Below, piece after piece: positions 26,422 to 34,116 of a stretch of 64,000 nucleotides of DNA; position 1 is the stretch's first letter, and every line of letters begins with the position of its first letter. A program made the translations under genes and the position numbers. Below the pieces are notes generated by a model. That model had not been told where the DNA came from and did not search any database. It saw only the letters and a list, made by a program, of their open reading frames with translations. The DNA lies in NCBI RefSeq assembly GCF_013402875.1, contig NZ_CP058579.1, positions 620,001 through 684,000 on the forward strand, read 5' to 3'. The stretch is from Halorarum salinum. Lineage in GTDB: Archaea; Halobacteriota; Halobacteria; Halobacteriales; Haloferacaceae.

Positions 26422-26838
26422 ATGAGCAAACTCGACGAGTTCCTCGCCGGCGAGCGCCTGGACGACGTGGCCATCTTCCTCACCCACGAGTTCCTCGACT
26501 CGCAGGGGAGGATCGCAAACATGGGCGAGGCCGTGGAGGGCGGGGTCGTCCTCGTCGTCCCCGGCGACGACGGGCGGGCCGCGTTCGCCTCGGGCACCGG
26601 CATGGACCCGATGGAGTTCGCCCGCGAGGCGATGGACGGCGAGGGGGAGATCGACCACGGGCTGACCGGGGGGAGCTGCGACGAGGGACACGAGGTCGAA
26701 CTCATCTTCGCGTTCGCGGAGGCGGAGAACCCGGACGTCGGCGGCCTCTACGCCGAGGGCGACGTGATGCACGCGTACGCCCAGTGTTCCGAGGGGCACG
26801 CGTTCTCGGAGAAGTGGATCGTCGGCGACGGGGCCTGA
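26422..26838 (+). CDS. Haloarchaeal conserved protein, 138 residues (possibly DUF5807)
   Basis: The protein MSKLDEFLAGERLDDVAIFLTHEFLD continues with GGVVLVVPGDDGRAAFASGTGMDPMEFA and ends MHAYAQCSEGHAFSEKWIVGDGA. Two cysteines (SCDEGHEV and QCSEGHAF), each followed by a Gly-His pair, could form a Cys/His metal site; this is inference. The overall pattern reminds me of the haloarchaea-specific DUF5807 family, not confirmed. It ends 4 bp before the convergent DHH phosphoesterase. Confidence 0.8.
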   Translation: MSKLDEFLAGERLDDVAIFLTHEFLDSQGRIANMGEAVEGGVVLVVPGDDGRAAFASGTGMDPMEFAREAMDGEGEIDHGLTGGSCDEGHEVELIFAFAEAENPDVGGLYAEGDVMHAYAQCSEGHAFSEKWIVGDGA

Positions 26839-26842
26839 CGCC

Positions 26843-28075
26843 TCACTCGGCCGGTTCGTCGCCGTCCGTACCGTCGCCGTCCGTTCCGCCCTCGCGGTCC
26901 GCCGCCGCGTCCTCGGCGACGCGCTCGAACGCCGCGAGGATGACTCGCTTCGTCGCCGCGCCCTCGGTGGTCCAGTGGTGGGCGTAGTCCAGCATGTCGT
27001 CGTACACGTCCGGCTTGCACCCTGCCGCCTGCGGGTGGCCGCCGCCGTTCACCTGCCCGGCGACCTCGTGGGCCCGACGGAAACCCTCGGAGCCGCGGAT
27101 CGACGCGCTGCCGGCCGGCTTGACGATCACGGCGGCGTCCATCCCCTGCCCCCGGAGCGCCTCGGCGACCTCGTTCTGCGAGCAGCGGCCGTAGGTGACG
27201 CCGACCCGCCAGTCGCCGACCTCGTGGGCCTCGGCGCGCTCGACGGCCTTCTCGATCAGCAGTTCCTTCTCGACCCGCCGCTCGGTGATGTACTCCACGA
27301 CCGGTTCGGGGAGGTCGACGCCGTAGGCGCCGACGACCGCCACGTACTCCTCGGCGTCGGTCCAGTAGGCGTAGTCCGCGACGTCGTCGCTGCGCTCGTC
27401 CTCCTTCAGCCAGAGGTCGTGGTCCCGGGTGACCCGCGCGAGTTCCGTGAACCGCTCCGGAAAGTCGTACTCGAGCGACCGGAGCGTGACGTCGGTCGAG
27501 CACTCCTCCTCGCTGTCGCCGACGACGAGGTCGATGCCCAGGTCGCGGACCGCCGCTTCGACCCCCTCGTCCCACTGGTGGTGGTCGAACCACCGGAACG
27601 ACCCCGCACGCTCGACGATCGTACGGAGGTCGTCCTCGACGTACTCGAAGGCGTCAGTGGAGATGTCACAGACGAACACGTCCGTCCCGGCTTCGAGGTA
27701 CTCGGCGACGTAGCCGAGGTCCTCCTCGAAGGAGTGCGGGCCGGAGGGGAGCAGCGCGACGGGGGACTCCTCGCGCTCCTCGTCCGCTTCTCCGTCGTCG
27801 GTGTCGTCCTCGTCGGCGAGTCGCTCGCGCAGGTCCTCCTCGAACGGGACGACGTCGAGCGCCGCGTCGTACACCTCCCGGATCAGCGCGACGCAGCCGA
27901 GGCCGTCCGCGTCGGAGTCGGTGACGATCACGGCCTCGGCGCCCTCCAGCGCCTCCACGGCGCGCTCCTCCCGACGCTCCTCGTCCAGCGAGTCGGGGTA
28001 GAAGAAGCCCTTCCCCGGGAGCTTCGATTTGCGCTCCAGCGAGAGGGAGTCGGTGTCGATGAGTTCGTCTTCCAT
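26843..28075 (-). CDS. DHH/DHHA1 family phosphoesterase
   Basis: 410 residues. The DHH domain shows AVIVTDSDADGLGCVALIREVY (motif I, metal-binding Asp residues), VFVCDISTDAFEY (motif II) and SFRWFDHHQWDEG (the DHH motif itself). The C-terminal DHHA1 domain shows GMDAAVIVKPAGSASIRGSEG and NGGGHPQAAGCK. Such proteins hydrolyse oligonucleotides or cyclic dinucleotides (NrnA/GdpP relatives) or act as RecJ-like nucleases. The length and the short, acidic insert (LADEDDTDDGEADEE) suggest an NrnA-like archaeal member. The acidic tail ends DGDEPAE. Confidence 0.87.
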   Translation of the reverse strand: MEDELIDTDSLSLERKSKLPGKGFFYPDSLDEERREERAVEALEGAEAVIVTDSDADGLGCVALIREVYDAALDVVPFEEDLRERLADEDDTDDGEADEEREESPVALLPSGPHSFEEDLGYVAEYLEAGTDVFVCDISTDAFEYVEDDLRTIVERAGSFRWFDHHQWDEGVEAAVRDLGIDLVVGDSEEECSTDVTLRSLEYDFPERFTELARVTRDHDLWLKEDERSDDVADYAYWTDAEEYVAVVGAYGVDLPEPVVEYITERRVEKELLIEKAVERAEAHEVGDWRVGVTYGRCSQNEVAEALRGQGMDAAVIVKPAGSASIRGSEGFRRAHEVAGQVNGGGHPQAAGCKPDVYDDMLDYAHHWTTEGAATKRVILAAFERVAEDAAADREGGTDGDGTDGDEPAE

Positions 28076-28149
28076 ACCGTCCGTGGACGGCCTGGGGTGA
28101 AAACACCGGCGTTAGCGCCCGAGGCGCCGGCGTCGGTGTACGAGTGTCC

Positions 28150-28602
28150 TCAGGCGGCCTCGACGCCCTCGAACCCCTCGTCCTCGAGTTGCCGGACCGT
28201 CAGCACCGGCGTCGGGCAGGTTCGGACGACGCGCTCGGCGACGCTGCCGATGAGAAAGCGGTTCTCGCCGTGGCGTCCCCGGGTGCCCGTCGCGACCAGG
28301 TCGGCGCCGATCTCGCGGGCGTACTCGGCGATCTCGTTGGCGGGCCGGCCCTCCCGGACCACGGCGGTCACGTCGCGGTCGGTCCGCTTCTGGACGCCGA
28401 CGATGGCCTCGCCGCCGCGCTCCTGGAGCGCGTGGCGCATGTCCTCGCGCACGGCGTCCGGCGAGGAGTCGACCTCGCCGGCGTCGACGACGTAGAGCGC
28501 GTGGACCGCCGCGTCGAACTTCCCCGCCAGGTCGAGCGCGACGTCCACCGCCCGCCCGACGCTCTCGGAGCCGTCGGTGGCGATGACGATGGTGTCGATC
28601 AT
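28150..28602 (-). CDS. Universal stress protein (UspA family)
   Basis: 150 residues with the canonical Usp fold: MIDTIVIATDGSESVGRAVDVAL at the start, VVREGRPANEIAEYAREIGADLVATGTRG, and the ATP-binding loop GTRGRHGENRFLIGSVAERVVRTCPTPVLTV (G-x2-G-x9-G-S/T pattern). It is a probable ATP-binding stress or energy-status protein. The ATG at 28602 gives the standard family start. Confidence 0.93.
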   Translation of the reverse strand: MIDTIVIATDGSESVGRAVDVALDLAGKFDAAVHALYVVDAGEVDSSPDAVREDMRHALQERGGEAIVGVQKRTDRDVTAVVREGRPANEIAEYAREIGADLVATGTRGRHGENRFLIGSVAERVVRTCPTPVLTVRQLEDEGFEGVEAA

Positions 28603-28801
28603 CACTCCACGTATGGCCCGTCTCCGGCTTAAATCCCCGCGGGTCCCGCGTACTCGCCGGCCCTCTGGTCGGCCTCGCCGAGCGAAATCGGGTGGGGGCG
28701 TCGAACGGTCACCCCTGGAAACGCTGTGGCTCCCTGCCGGATACCCTCGATCACCGACCAACCGCTGCGGTATCGCCGGTTCATCCACCGCGAGGGAGGG
28801 A

Positions 28802-28914
28802 GGCGGGGCGAAGCCCCGCCGACCGAGCGAGCGGCGTTTTGGCATGAACGGGTTTTACCGGGGGTCGACGAGCGAGCGCGCCTCCGGCGCGCGAGCGAGG
28901 ACGCCCCCGGTAAA
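28802..28914. other. Structured intergenic block with nested inverted repeats
   Basis: The 322-bp gap 28603-28924 holds no gene. It contains a perfect hairpin GGCGGGGC-GAA-GCCCCGCC (28802-28820). It also contains a long-range stem, TTTACCGGGGG at 28854-28864 against CCCCCGGTAAA at 28904-28914, which encloses a second stem GCGCGCC-TCC-GGCGCGC (28876-28892). The block sits 11 bp beyond the stop of the AMMECR1 gene and upstream of uspA on the minus strand. It could be a terminator, a processing signal or a small RNA. Confidence 0.6.
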
Positions 28915-28924
28915 GGAGGTTCGT

Positions 28925-29536
28925 TTACAGCTGTTCGACGCTGCCGCCGTCGTCGCGCTCGCGGAACACCTGCCCGTCGATGAGCGTCACCATGGTCTCC
29001 TCCTCCTGCCACGCGGTCGGCGCCAGTTTCGCCTTCCGGCAGACCCGTGAGAGGAACTGCTCCTTGCTCCAGCCGTTCTCGACCGGGATCGTCGGGTAGA
29101 GCCAGCCGTGCTTCTCGCCGTGGTCGATGGCGACGCCGTGGCGACCGAGTTCCAGGTCGGCGACGGGGTCGTTGGTGAGCGTGACGTTGGAGACGACGCA
29201 GGCGGAGACGAGGATCGAGTCCAGCTCCTTCGGTTCGACCTCGGAGCCGCCCGTGTCGGACGAGGCCGCCTTGATGGCCGCGTCGACGATGGCGTGACCG
29301 AGCTGTTCCTTCCCCCGATACGACCCGGCACAGCCGCGCATCCGGCGGCGGCCGCGGGTCGACTGGAGGCGGACGAAGGCGCCGGTGCGGGCGTAGAAGG
29401 CGTCGCGCATGCTTCCCGGGTGTTCGCGCTGCCCGTGGAGAACGTACGATTCGACCGCTTCCCGAGCGAGTTCGACCGCGCGATCACCGTCCTCGTAGGT
29501 GAGTCGAACGGTCTGCGCCTCGGACATGGACATCAT
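28925..29536 (-). CDS. AMMECR1-domain protein (TIGR00296 family)
   Basis: 203 residues with the family signature RRRMRGCAGSYRGKEQLGHAIVDAAIKAASSDT (the conserved C-x-G...A-x-x-A-A-x-x-D block), followed by LDSILVSACVVSNVTLTNDPVADLELGRHGVAIDHGEKHGWLYPTIPVENGW. Archaeal AMMECR1 homologues are widely conserved and structurally known but of unresolved biochemical role. Three possible ATGs are clustered at 29536, 29533 and 29527; the outermost is given. Confidence 0.9.
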   Translation of the reverse strand: MMSMSEAQTVRLTYEDGDRAVELAREAVESYVLHGQREHPGSMRDAFYARTGAFVRLQSTRGRRRMRGCAGSYRGKEQLGHAIVDAAIKAASSDTGGSEVEPKELDSILVSACVVSNVTLTNDPVADLELGRHGVAIDHGEKHGWLYPTIPVENGWSKEQFLSRVCRKAKLAPTAWQEEETMVTLIDGQVFRERDDGGSVEQL

Positions 29537-29662
29537 AAGGGCACACTCCGACTTGAACCCTTCCCTTCAAGTGAGGGACCGGTATGCGCGCCCAAACGGC
29601 CGGTAAGCACGGTCCTAGTTACCTCCTAAGGGCGTCCTACTCGGGCCGATGGCGTCCGGCGG

Positions 29663-29675
29663 CGAACCGCTTAAA
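29663..29675 (+). promoter_or_regulatory. Promoter of RNase P RNA gene (BRE plus TATA)
   Basis: The sequence CGAACCGCTTAAA has a BRE-like CGAAC followed by a TATA element CTTAAA at 29670-29675. Adding the usual 25-28 bp places transcription start at about 29698-29702, just before the first P1 helix strand of the RNA. Confidence 0.65.
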
Positions 29676-29699
29676 CCGCGGAGCGGCGTACGTCACGAC

Positions 29700-30098
29700 G
29701 GCAGAGGGAGCCCGATCCCCGTGCCCCCGCAGTCGCGGCGTCGCCGCCGGGACCCGTCGGGGCATGAGGAAAGTCCCCCCACCGCCCGGACGGGCGACCG
29801 GACGCAAGTCCGGAGCCGGAGACGGCTGGCGCTGGAACAGAAACGACACCCCCCGGCCCGACCGATGAGGTCCGCGAACCGACCCGCGAGGGGAGGGAGT
29901 TAACCGACCGAGGGCCCCGAGACTCCGCGTCTCGCGACGGCCGGGAACGGATGGAACGGCGAATCCTCGCCGGTGCAAGTCCGCGCCGACGGGGCGCACA
30001 CGCGCCCCCGATGGTAGTCCGGCCGCCGCCTCGCGCGGCGAGGCGCGGACGCGTAGCCGAATGTCGGGACGAACAGAAGGGGGCTTACTCCCCTCAGC
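29700..30098 (+). ncRNA. rnpB: RNase P RNA (archaeal type A)
   Basis: This is the catalytic RNA that trims tRNA 5' leaders. The universally conserved segments are all present in order: GAGGAAAGTCC at 29766-29776, GGAACAGAAACGACACC near 29834-29850, a GGTGCAAGTCCG block near 29970-29981, and the end block TAGCCGAATGTC...ACAGAAGGGGGCTTAC up to 30087. P1 pairs GAGGGAG (29704-29710) with CTCCCCTC (30088-30095), which sets the ends to within a few bases. A perfect small hairpin CCGCCGC-GA-GCGGCGG (30105-30120) follows and may mark the 3' end or termination. Confidence 0.96.
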
Positions 30099-30186
30099 CG
30101 CTCACCGCCGCGAGCGGCGGCGCCGGGCCGACCGCACCGTCGGACGCTGGTCGTGCGAACGGCTGACACACTCCCGGCGAACTAAA

Positions 30187-30504
30187 ATGCGTGGAGTGCG
30201 AAGGGGTGACGTGGACAGCCGAGAACTGATGACGGCCCTGGAGCGGGAGTTCGGCGGCGAGGAGCCGCAGCGCAAGGTCGTCGCCCGACAGGCTCGCGAC
30301 CTCGCCGACTCCGGCAAGGTCGAGGCCGATCGGGGCGACGAACTGACCGTCGAGACGGTCGTCGGAAACATGGCGGACGCACCGGAGGACAGCGACCTCG
30401 TCGAGCGATGGAACTGGTGGCTCGGGTCGCTCGAAACCGCGTACGGCGGCTACGAACGGTTCACCGTCCGCTTCGTCGACGACGGCCCGGACGTGAACGC
30501 CTGA
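30187..30504 (+). CDS. Conserved hypothetical protein downstream of rnpB, 105 residues
   Basis: The protein starts MRGVRRGDVDSRELMTALERE and ends RFTVRFVDDGPDVNA. The N-terminal 45 residues are helical and charged (EFGGEEPQRKVVARQARDLADSGKVEADRG, compatible with a winged-helix-like unit). A Trp-rich segment (LVERWNWWLGSLETAYGGYERF) follows. No family was recognised. The ATG at 30187 follows an AT-rich CTAAAATG. It lies 92 bp after the RNase P RNA. Confidence 0.75.
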   Translation: MRGVRRGDVDSRELMTALEREFGGEEPQRKVVARQARDLADSGKVEADRGDELTVETVVGNMADAPEDSDLVERWNWWLGSLETAYGGYERFTVRFVDDGPDVNA

Positions 30505-30570
30505 GTCCCGCCGTCACCGACCCGACGGACCCGACGGCTCCCGATTCGACCCGTCCCTCCGATTCGATCC

Positions 30571-30595
30571 TCGACCCGATCGGGTCGATCGACCC
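30571..30595. other. Overlapping perfect palindromes upstream of MBL hydrolase gene
   Basis: TCGACCCGATCGGGTCGA (30571-30588) is an 18-bp perfect palindrome. It overlaps a second, GGGTCGATCGACCC (30582-30595). They lie about 100 bp upstream of the promoter at 30691. They could be an operator or a bidirectional terminator after the preceding gene; the GACCC-rich surroundings also raise the chance of coincidence. Confidence 0.45.
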
Positions 30596-30690
30596 GACCC
30601 GTCCGTCGTCGACGGTTCCGCCCGCGCCGGACCCGCCCTCCGTCCAACCGTTCGGCCGCCTCGTGGTGTTCCTCCCCCGCGTGGGGAACG

Positions 30691-30697
30691 TTTTTGG
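30691..30697 (+). promoter_or_regulatory. TATA element of MBL-fold hydrolase gene
   Basis: TTTTTGG, preceded by GGGGAACG, lies 27 bp upstream of the ATG at 30721, the spacing of a leaderless haloarchaeal promoter. Confidence 0.5.
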
Positions 30698-30720
30698 ACC
30701 GCGCTCGCCCGGTTCGGAGT

Positions 30721-31641
30721 ATGGAACCCGGCGACGTCGAGGCGGTCCCCGGCTGTACCGACCTGTACTACCTGGACACGGGGATGTACGACACCCCGAA
30801 CTACGGGACAGTGTACGTCCTCGACGCCGAGCGGCCGGCCGTCGTCGACACGGGCATCGGCACGAACCGCGAGTACCTCTTCGACGCGCTGGAGGAACTG
30901 GGCGTCACCCCCGACCTGATCCTCCCGACGCACGTCCATCTCGACCACGCGGGCGGCGTCGGCTTCCTCGCCGAGCGTTACCCCGACGCGACGGTCCGGG
31001 TCCACGAGGTCGGGGCCCCGCACCTCGTGGACCCGGACCGATTGATCGAGGGGACGAAGGCCGCCGTCGGCGAGCAGTGGGAGTTCTACATCGACCCGAA
31101 GCCCGTCCCCGAGGACCGGATCGACCCGCTCTCGGGCGGCGAGACGCTCGACCTGGGCGACCGCGACCTCGACGTCCACCACGCACCCGGCCATGCGCCC
31201 CACCAGGTGTTCTTCCACGACCGCGGCGACGACGTCGTCTTCACGGGCGACGCGGCCGGCATCTACGTCCCCGCGTACGACGAGATCAAGGAGACGACGC
31301 CGCCCTCGACGTTCGATCTCGACGCCTGCCACGGGGACGTCGACGCGATCCGCGAGCTCGACCCCCGCGTCCTCTGTTTCGGCCACTTCGGTCCCCGCGA
31401 GTTCGACGACGGGATGCTCGCCGAGTACAAGCGCACCCTCCTGGAGTGGGTCGAGGCGGTTCGGCGGAAGCGCGAGGGACTCGACGACGACGAGGCGGTC
31501 GTCGAGCACTTCGCCGCCCACGCGCCCGAGCGGTTCGTCGACCTCTGGGGCGAGCGGAAGGCCCGAGCGGAGGAGCGACTGAACGCCCGCGGCGTGCTGG
31601 CGTATCTGGACTACGTCGAGCGGCAGACGGAGCAGGGATGA
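30721..31641 (+). CDS. MBL-fold metallo-hydrolase
   Basis: 306 residues. The zinc motif is THVHLDHAGGVGFLAERYP (H-x-H-x-D-H), with further ligands in VHHAPGHAPHQVFF (His), VVFTGDAAGIYVP (Asp) and LCFGHFGPRE (His). The N terminus LYYLDTGMYDTPNYGTVYVLDAERPAVVDTGIG is the usual first beta-sheet. A C-terminal helical extension (LLEWVEAVRRKREGLDDDEAV and after) may shape the active site. The reaction cannot be assigned; glyoxalase II-like or lactonase-like thioester or ester hydrolysis is typical. Confidence 0.9.
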   Translation: MEPGDVEAVPGCTDLYYLDTGMYDTPNYGTVYVLDAERPAVVDTGIGTNREYLFDALEELGVTPDLILPTHVHLDHAGGVGFLAERYPDATVRVHEVGAPHLVDPDRLIEGTKAAVGEQWEFYIDPKPVPEDRIDPLSGGETLDLGDRDLDVHHAPGHAPHQVFFHDRGDDVVFTGDAAGIYVPAYDEIKETTPPSTFDLDACHGDVDAIRELDPRVLCFGHFGPREFDDGMLAEYKRTLLEWVEAVRRKREGLDDDEAVVEHFAAHAPERFVDLWGERKARAEERLNARGVLAYLDYVERQTEQG

Positions 31642-31723
31642 GTGTTCCGGACGCCCTGACCACCGGTTCGCACGGGGAGCACGGGGAAGGTTTTCGAGCG
31701 TACTGCCGTTGGACTACCGTCAC

Positions 31724-31930
31724 ATGAGCCGGCCAGTTCGATACACTGGCGGGGGGATAGCCGTCGTCGGCCTCGCCGTCGCGGCATCGTTCGTCGGACC
31801 GCGAACGGCCGATCCGGTGGCGGCGATGGTCGTCGGCTTTCCCTCGCTCGGGGTTCGCATCGGCGGAATCGTCCTCGGCCTGATCAGTATCGCCGCAGGC
31901 CTCCGATTGATCGGTAGCGCGGGTGGGTGA
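31724..31930 (+). CDS. Small membrane protein, 68 residues
   Basis: MSRPVRYTGGGIAVVGLAVAAS... has two hydrophobic segments (residues 10-24 and 44-62: VRIGGIVLGLISIAAGLRLI) and a short loop. Its start follows a plausible TATA (GGTTTTCG near 31689-31696). No family was recognised. Confidence 0.7.
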   Translation: MSRPVRYTGGGIAVVGLAVAASFVGPRTADPVAAMVVGFPSLGVRIGGIVLGLISIAAGLRLIGSAGG

Positions 31931-32099
31931 ACGTCCGCCGACTTCTCACGGGTGTGCCCGGCCGACTCGCCCCCGTCTCCCTCCTGACCCGACGGAAGTC
32001 GTGACCGACGGGGCAAGTGACCCACGACCACCAGGAAACCCTCGACAACGGGCGTCGAGTGGAGGCACCGTTAAGGTCCCGCCCTCGCCAGGGGTTCCC

Positions 32100-34094
32100 A
32101 TGGCTTGGAGGCAGGCGGAACGGGAGTTCGACCCCGACCTCACGCGGGACTCCCTCGCGGCGACCTTCGACGCGAGCGCCCGCCGGAACGCCGACCGGGT
32201 CGCACAGCGGTACAAGGGGGGCGTGTACGACCGCTCGCTCGTCCGCGGCGGCGTGGTCGACGCCGCGCCCGAGGGCGAGTACGCCGACCTGACGTACGCA
32301 GAGATGCACGACCTCGTCCGGCGACTCTCCGCCGGCTTTCGCGACCTCGGCGTGGCGCCCGGCGACCGCGTGGCCGTCTTCGCCCACACGCGGATGGAGT
32401 GGGCCCAGACCGACTTCGCCTTGCTGGGCGCCGGCGGCGTCGTCACGACCGTCTACACCTCCTCTTCGAGGGGGCAGGTCCGTCACCTGCTCTCGGACCC
32501 GGGCGCATCCGGCGTCGTCGTCGAGAACCGGGACCTGCTGGAGCGGGTCCTCGCCGTGGAGGACGACCTCGACCTGGAGTTCCTCGTGCTGCTCGACGGC
32601 GACCCCCACGAGCGCGAGGACGTCCACACGCTCGCGGAGGTCCACGACAGGGGCGCGGAGCTGGACCCCGGCGACGGCTGGGTGGTGGACCGCGAGCTCG
32701 ACGACCTCGCGAGCCTCATCTACACCTCCGGCACCACGGGCACCCCGAAGGGCGCCGAACTCACCCACCGGAACTTCCTGGCGAACGTCGACCAGTGCTA
32801 CCGGCGGTTCGGCCCCCGCCCCGACAGGGCGGGGTCGGGGGTGCCCGGCATCGACGCGGACTCGGTCACCCTGTCGTACCTCCCGCTCGCGCACGTCTTC
32901 GAGCGGCTCGCCGGCCACTTCCTCATGTTCGCGGCCGGCGCGACCGTCGCGTACGCCGAGTCGCCCGACACGCTCCGGGACGACTTCGGGCTGGTTCGCC
33001 CGACGACGGCGACGAGCGTTCCCCGGGTGTACGAGAAGCTCTACGCGGCCATCCGCGAGGAGGCGAGCGAGTCAGGCCCGAAGGAGCGCGTCTTCGAGTG
33101 GGCGACCGACGTCGGCCGGGAGCACCACCGCGCCGACGACCCGGGGGCGTGGCTGGAACTCCGGTACGCGCTCGCGGACCGGCTCGTCTTCTCCTCGGTG
33201 AAGGAGGCGCTCGGCGGCAACGTGGAGTTCTTCATCTCCGGCGGCGGGTCGCTCTCGGCGGAGCTGTGCGAGCTCTACCACGCGATGGGCGTCCCCATCC
33301 TCGAGGGGTACGGGCTCACCGAGACCGCCCCCGTCGTGGCGGTGAACCCGCCGGAGGAGCCGAAGGTCGGCACCATCGGCCCGCCGGTCGTCGGCGTCGA
33401 CGTGAAGGTGGACTCGACGGTCGCTGGCGCGTCGGGTGACGCCGAGGGGGAGGTCGGGGAGCTGCTCGTGAGGGGCCCCAACGTCTTCCGGGGCTACCGC
33501 AACCTCCCGGAGAAGACCGAGGCGGCCTTCGACGGGGACGTCCCCGCGAGCGAAGCGAGGGGGGGTACGGACGAACTTCAGTCGTCCGAAAGGTGGTTCC
33601 GAACCGGCGACGTGGTCGAACTCCGCCCGGACGGCTACGTCGCCTTCCGCGAGCGCGCGAAGCAGCTGATGAAGCTCTCGACCGGGAAGTACGTCCCCCC
33701 GGGCGCGTTGGAGGACGCCTTCGCCGCCTCGGAGTACGTCGAGCAGGCGATGGTGCTCGGGGACGGCCGGAAGTTCGTCTCCGCGCTCGTCGTCCCGAAC
33801 GTCCCGGCCGTCCGCGAGTGGGCCGAGGGGGAAGGGGTCGACCCGCCGGAGGACCGTCGGGAACTGTGCCGGGACGGGCGCGTCCGCGAACTCGTCCAGC
33901 GGGAGGTCGACCGCGTGAACGAGGGGTTCGAGCGGCACGAGCGGATCAAGCGGTTCCGGCTGGTTCCCGAGGAGTTCTCCGAGGAGAACGACCTGCTCAC
34001 GCCGACGATGAAGAAGAAACGACGGAACGTCCTCGACCGCTACGCCGACCAGGTCGACCTGCTGTACGAGGAACCGGCCGAGAAACCGGCCTGA
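32100..34094 (+). CDS. Long-chain fatty-acid--CoA ligase (AMP-forming)
   Basis: A 664-residue ANL-superfamily adenylating enzyme. The P-loop is LIYTSGTTGTPKGAELTHRNF, followed by LSYLPLAHVFERLAGH, ISGGGSLSAELCELYHAMG, LEGYGLTETAPVVAVNPPEE (the A5 motif), FRTGDVVELRPDGYVAFRERAKQLMKLSTGKYVPPG (hinge and catalytic lysine region) and ENDLLTPTMKKKRRN. These match the FadD15-like acyl-CoA synthetases. The ATG at 32100 is chosen; upstream in-frame sequence is not protein-like. A small charged insertion (PASEARGGTDELQSSER) sits before the hinge. Confidence 0.93.
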   Translation: MAWRQAEREFDPDLTRDSLAATFDASARRNADRVAQRYKGGVYDRSLVRGGVVDAAPEGEYADLTYAEMHDLVRRLSAGFRDLGVAPGDRVAVFAHTRMEWAQTDFALLGAGGVVTTVYTSSSRGQVRHLLSDPGASGVVVENRDLLERVLAVEDDLDLEFLVLLDGDPHEREDVHTLAEVHDRGAELDPGDGWVVDRELDDLASLIYTSGTTGTPKGAELTHRNFLANVDQCYRRFGPRPDRAGSGVPGIDADSVTLSYLPLAHVFERLAGHFLMFAAGATVAYAESPDTLRDDFGLVRPTTATSVPRVYEKLYAAIREEASESGPKERVFEWATDVGREHHRADDPGAWLELRYALADRLVFSSVKEALGGNVEFFISGGGSLSAELCELYHAMGVPILEGYGLTETAPVVAVNPPEEPKVGTIGPPVVGVDVKVDSTVAGASGDAEGEVGELLVRGPNVFRGYRNLPEKTEAAFDGDVPASEARGGTDELQSSERWFRTGDVVELRPDGYVAFRERAKQLMKLSTGKYVPPGALEDAFAASEYVEQAMVLGDGRKFVSALVVPNVPAVREWAEGEGVDPPEDRRELCRDGRVRELVQREVDRVNEGFERHERIKRFRLVPEEFSEENDLLTPTMKKKRRNVLDRYADQVDLLYEEPAEKPA

Positions 34095-34116
34095 CCGACC
34101 GGGCGCGGCAGGTACG

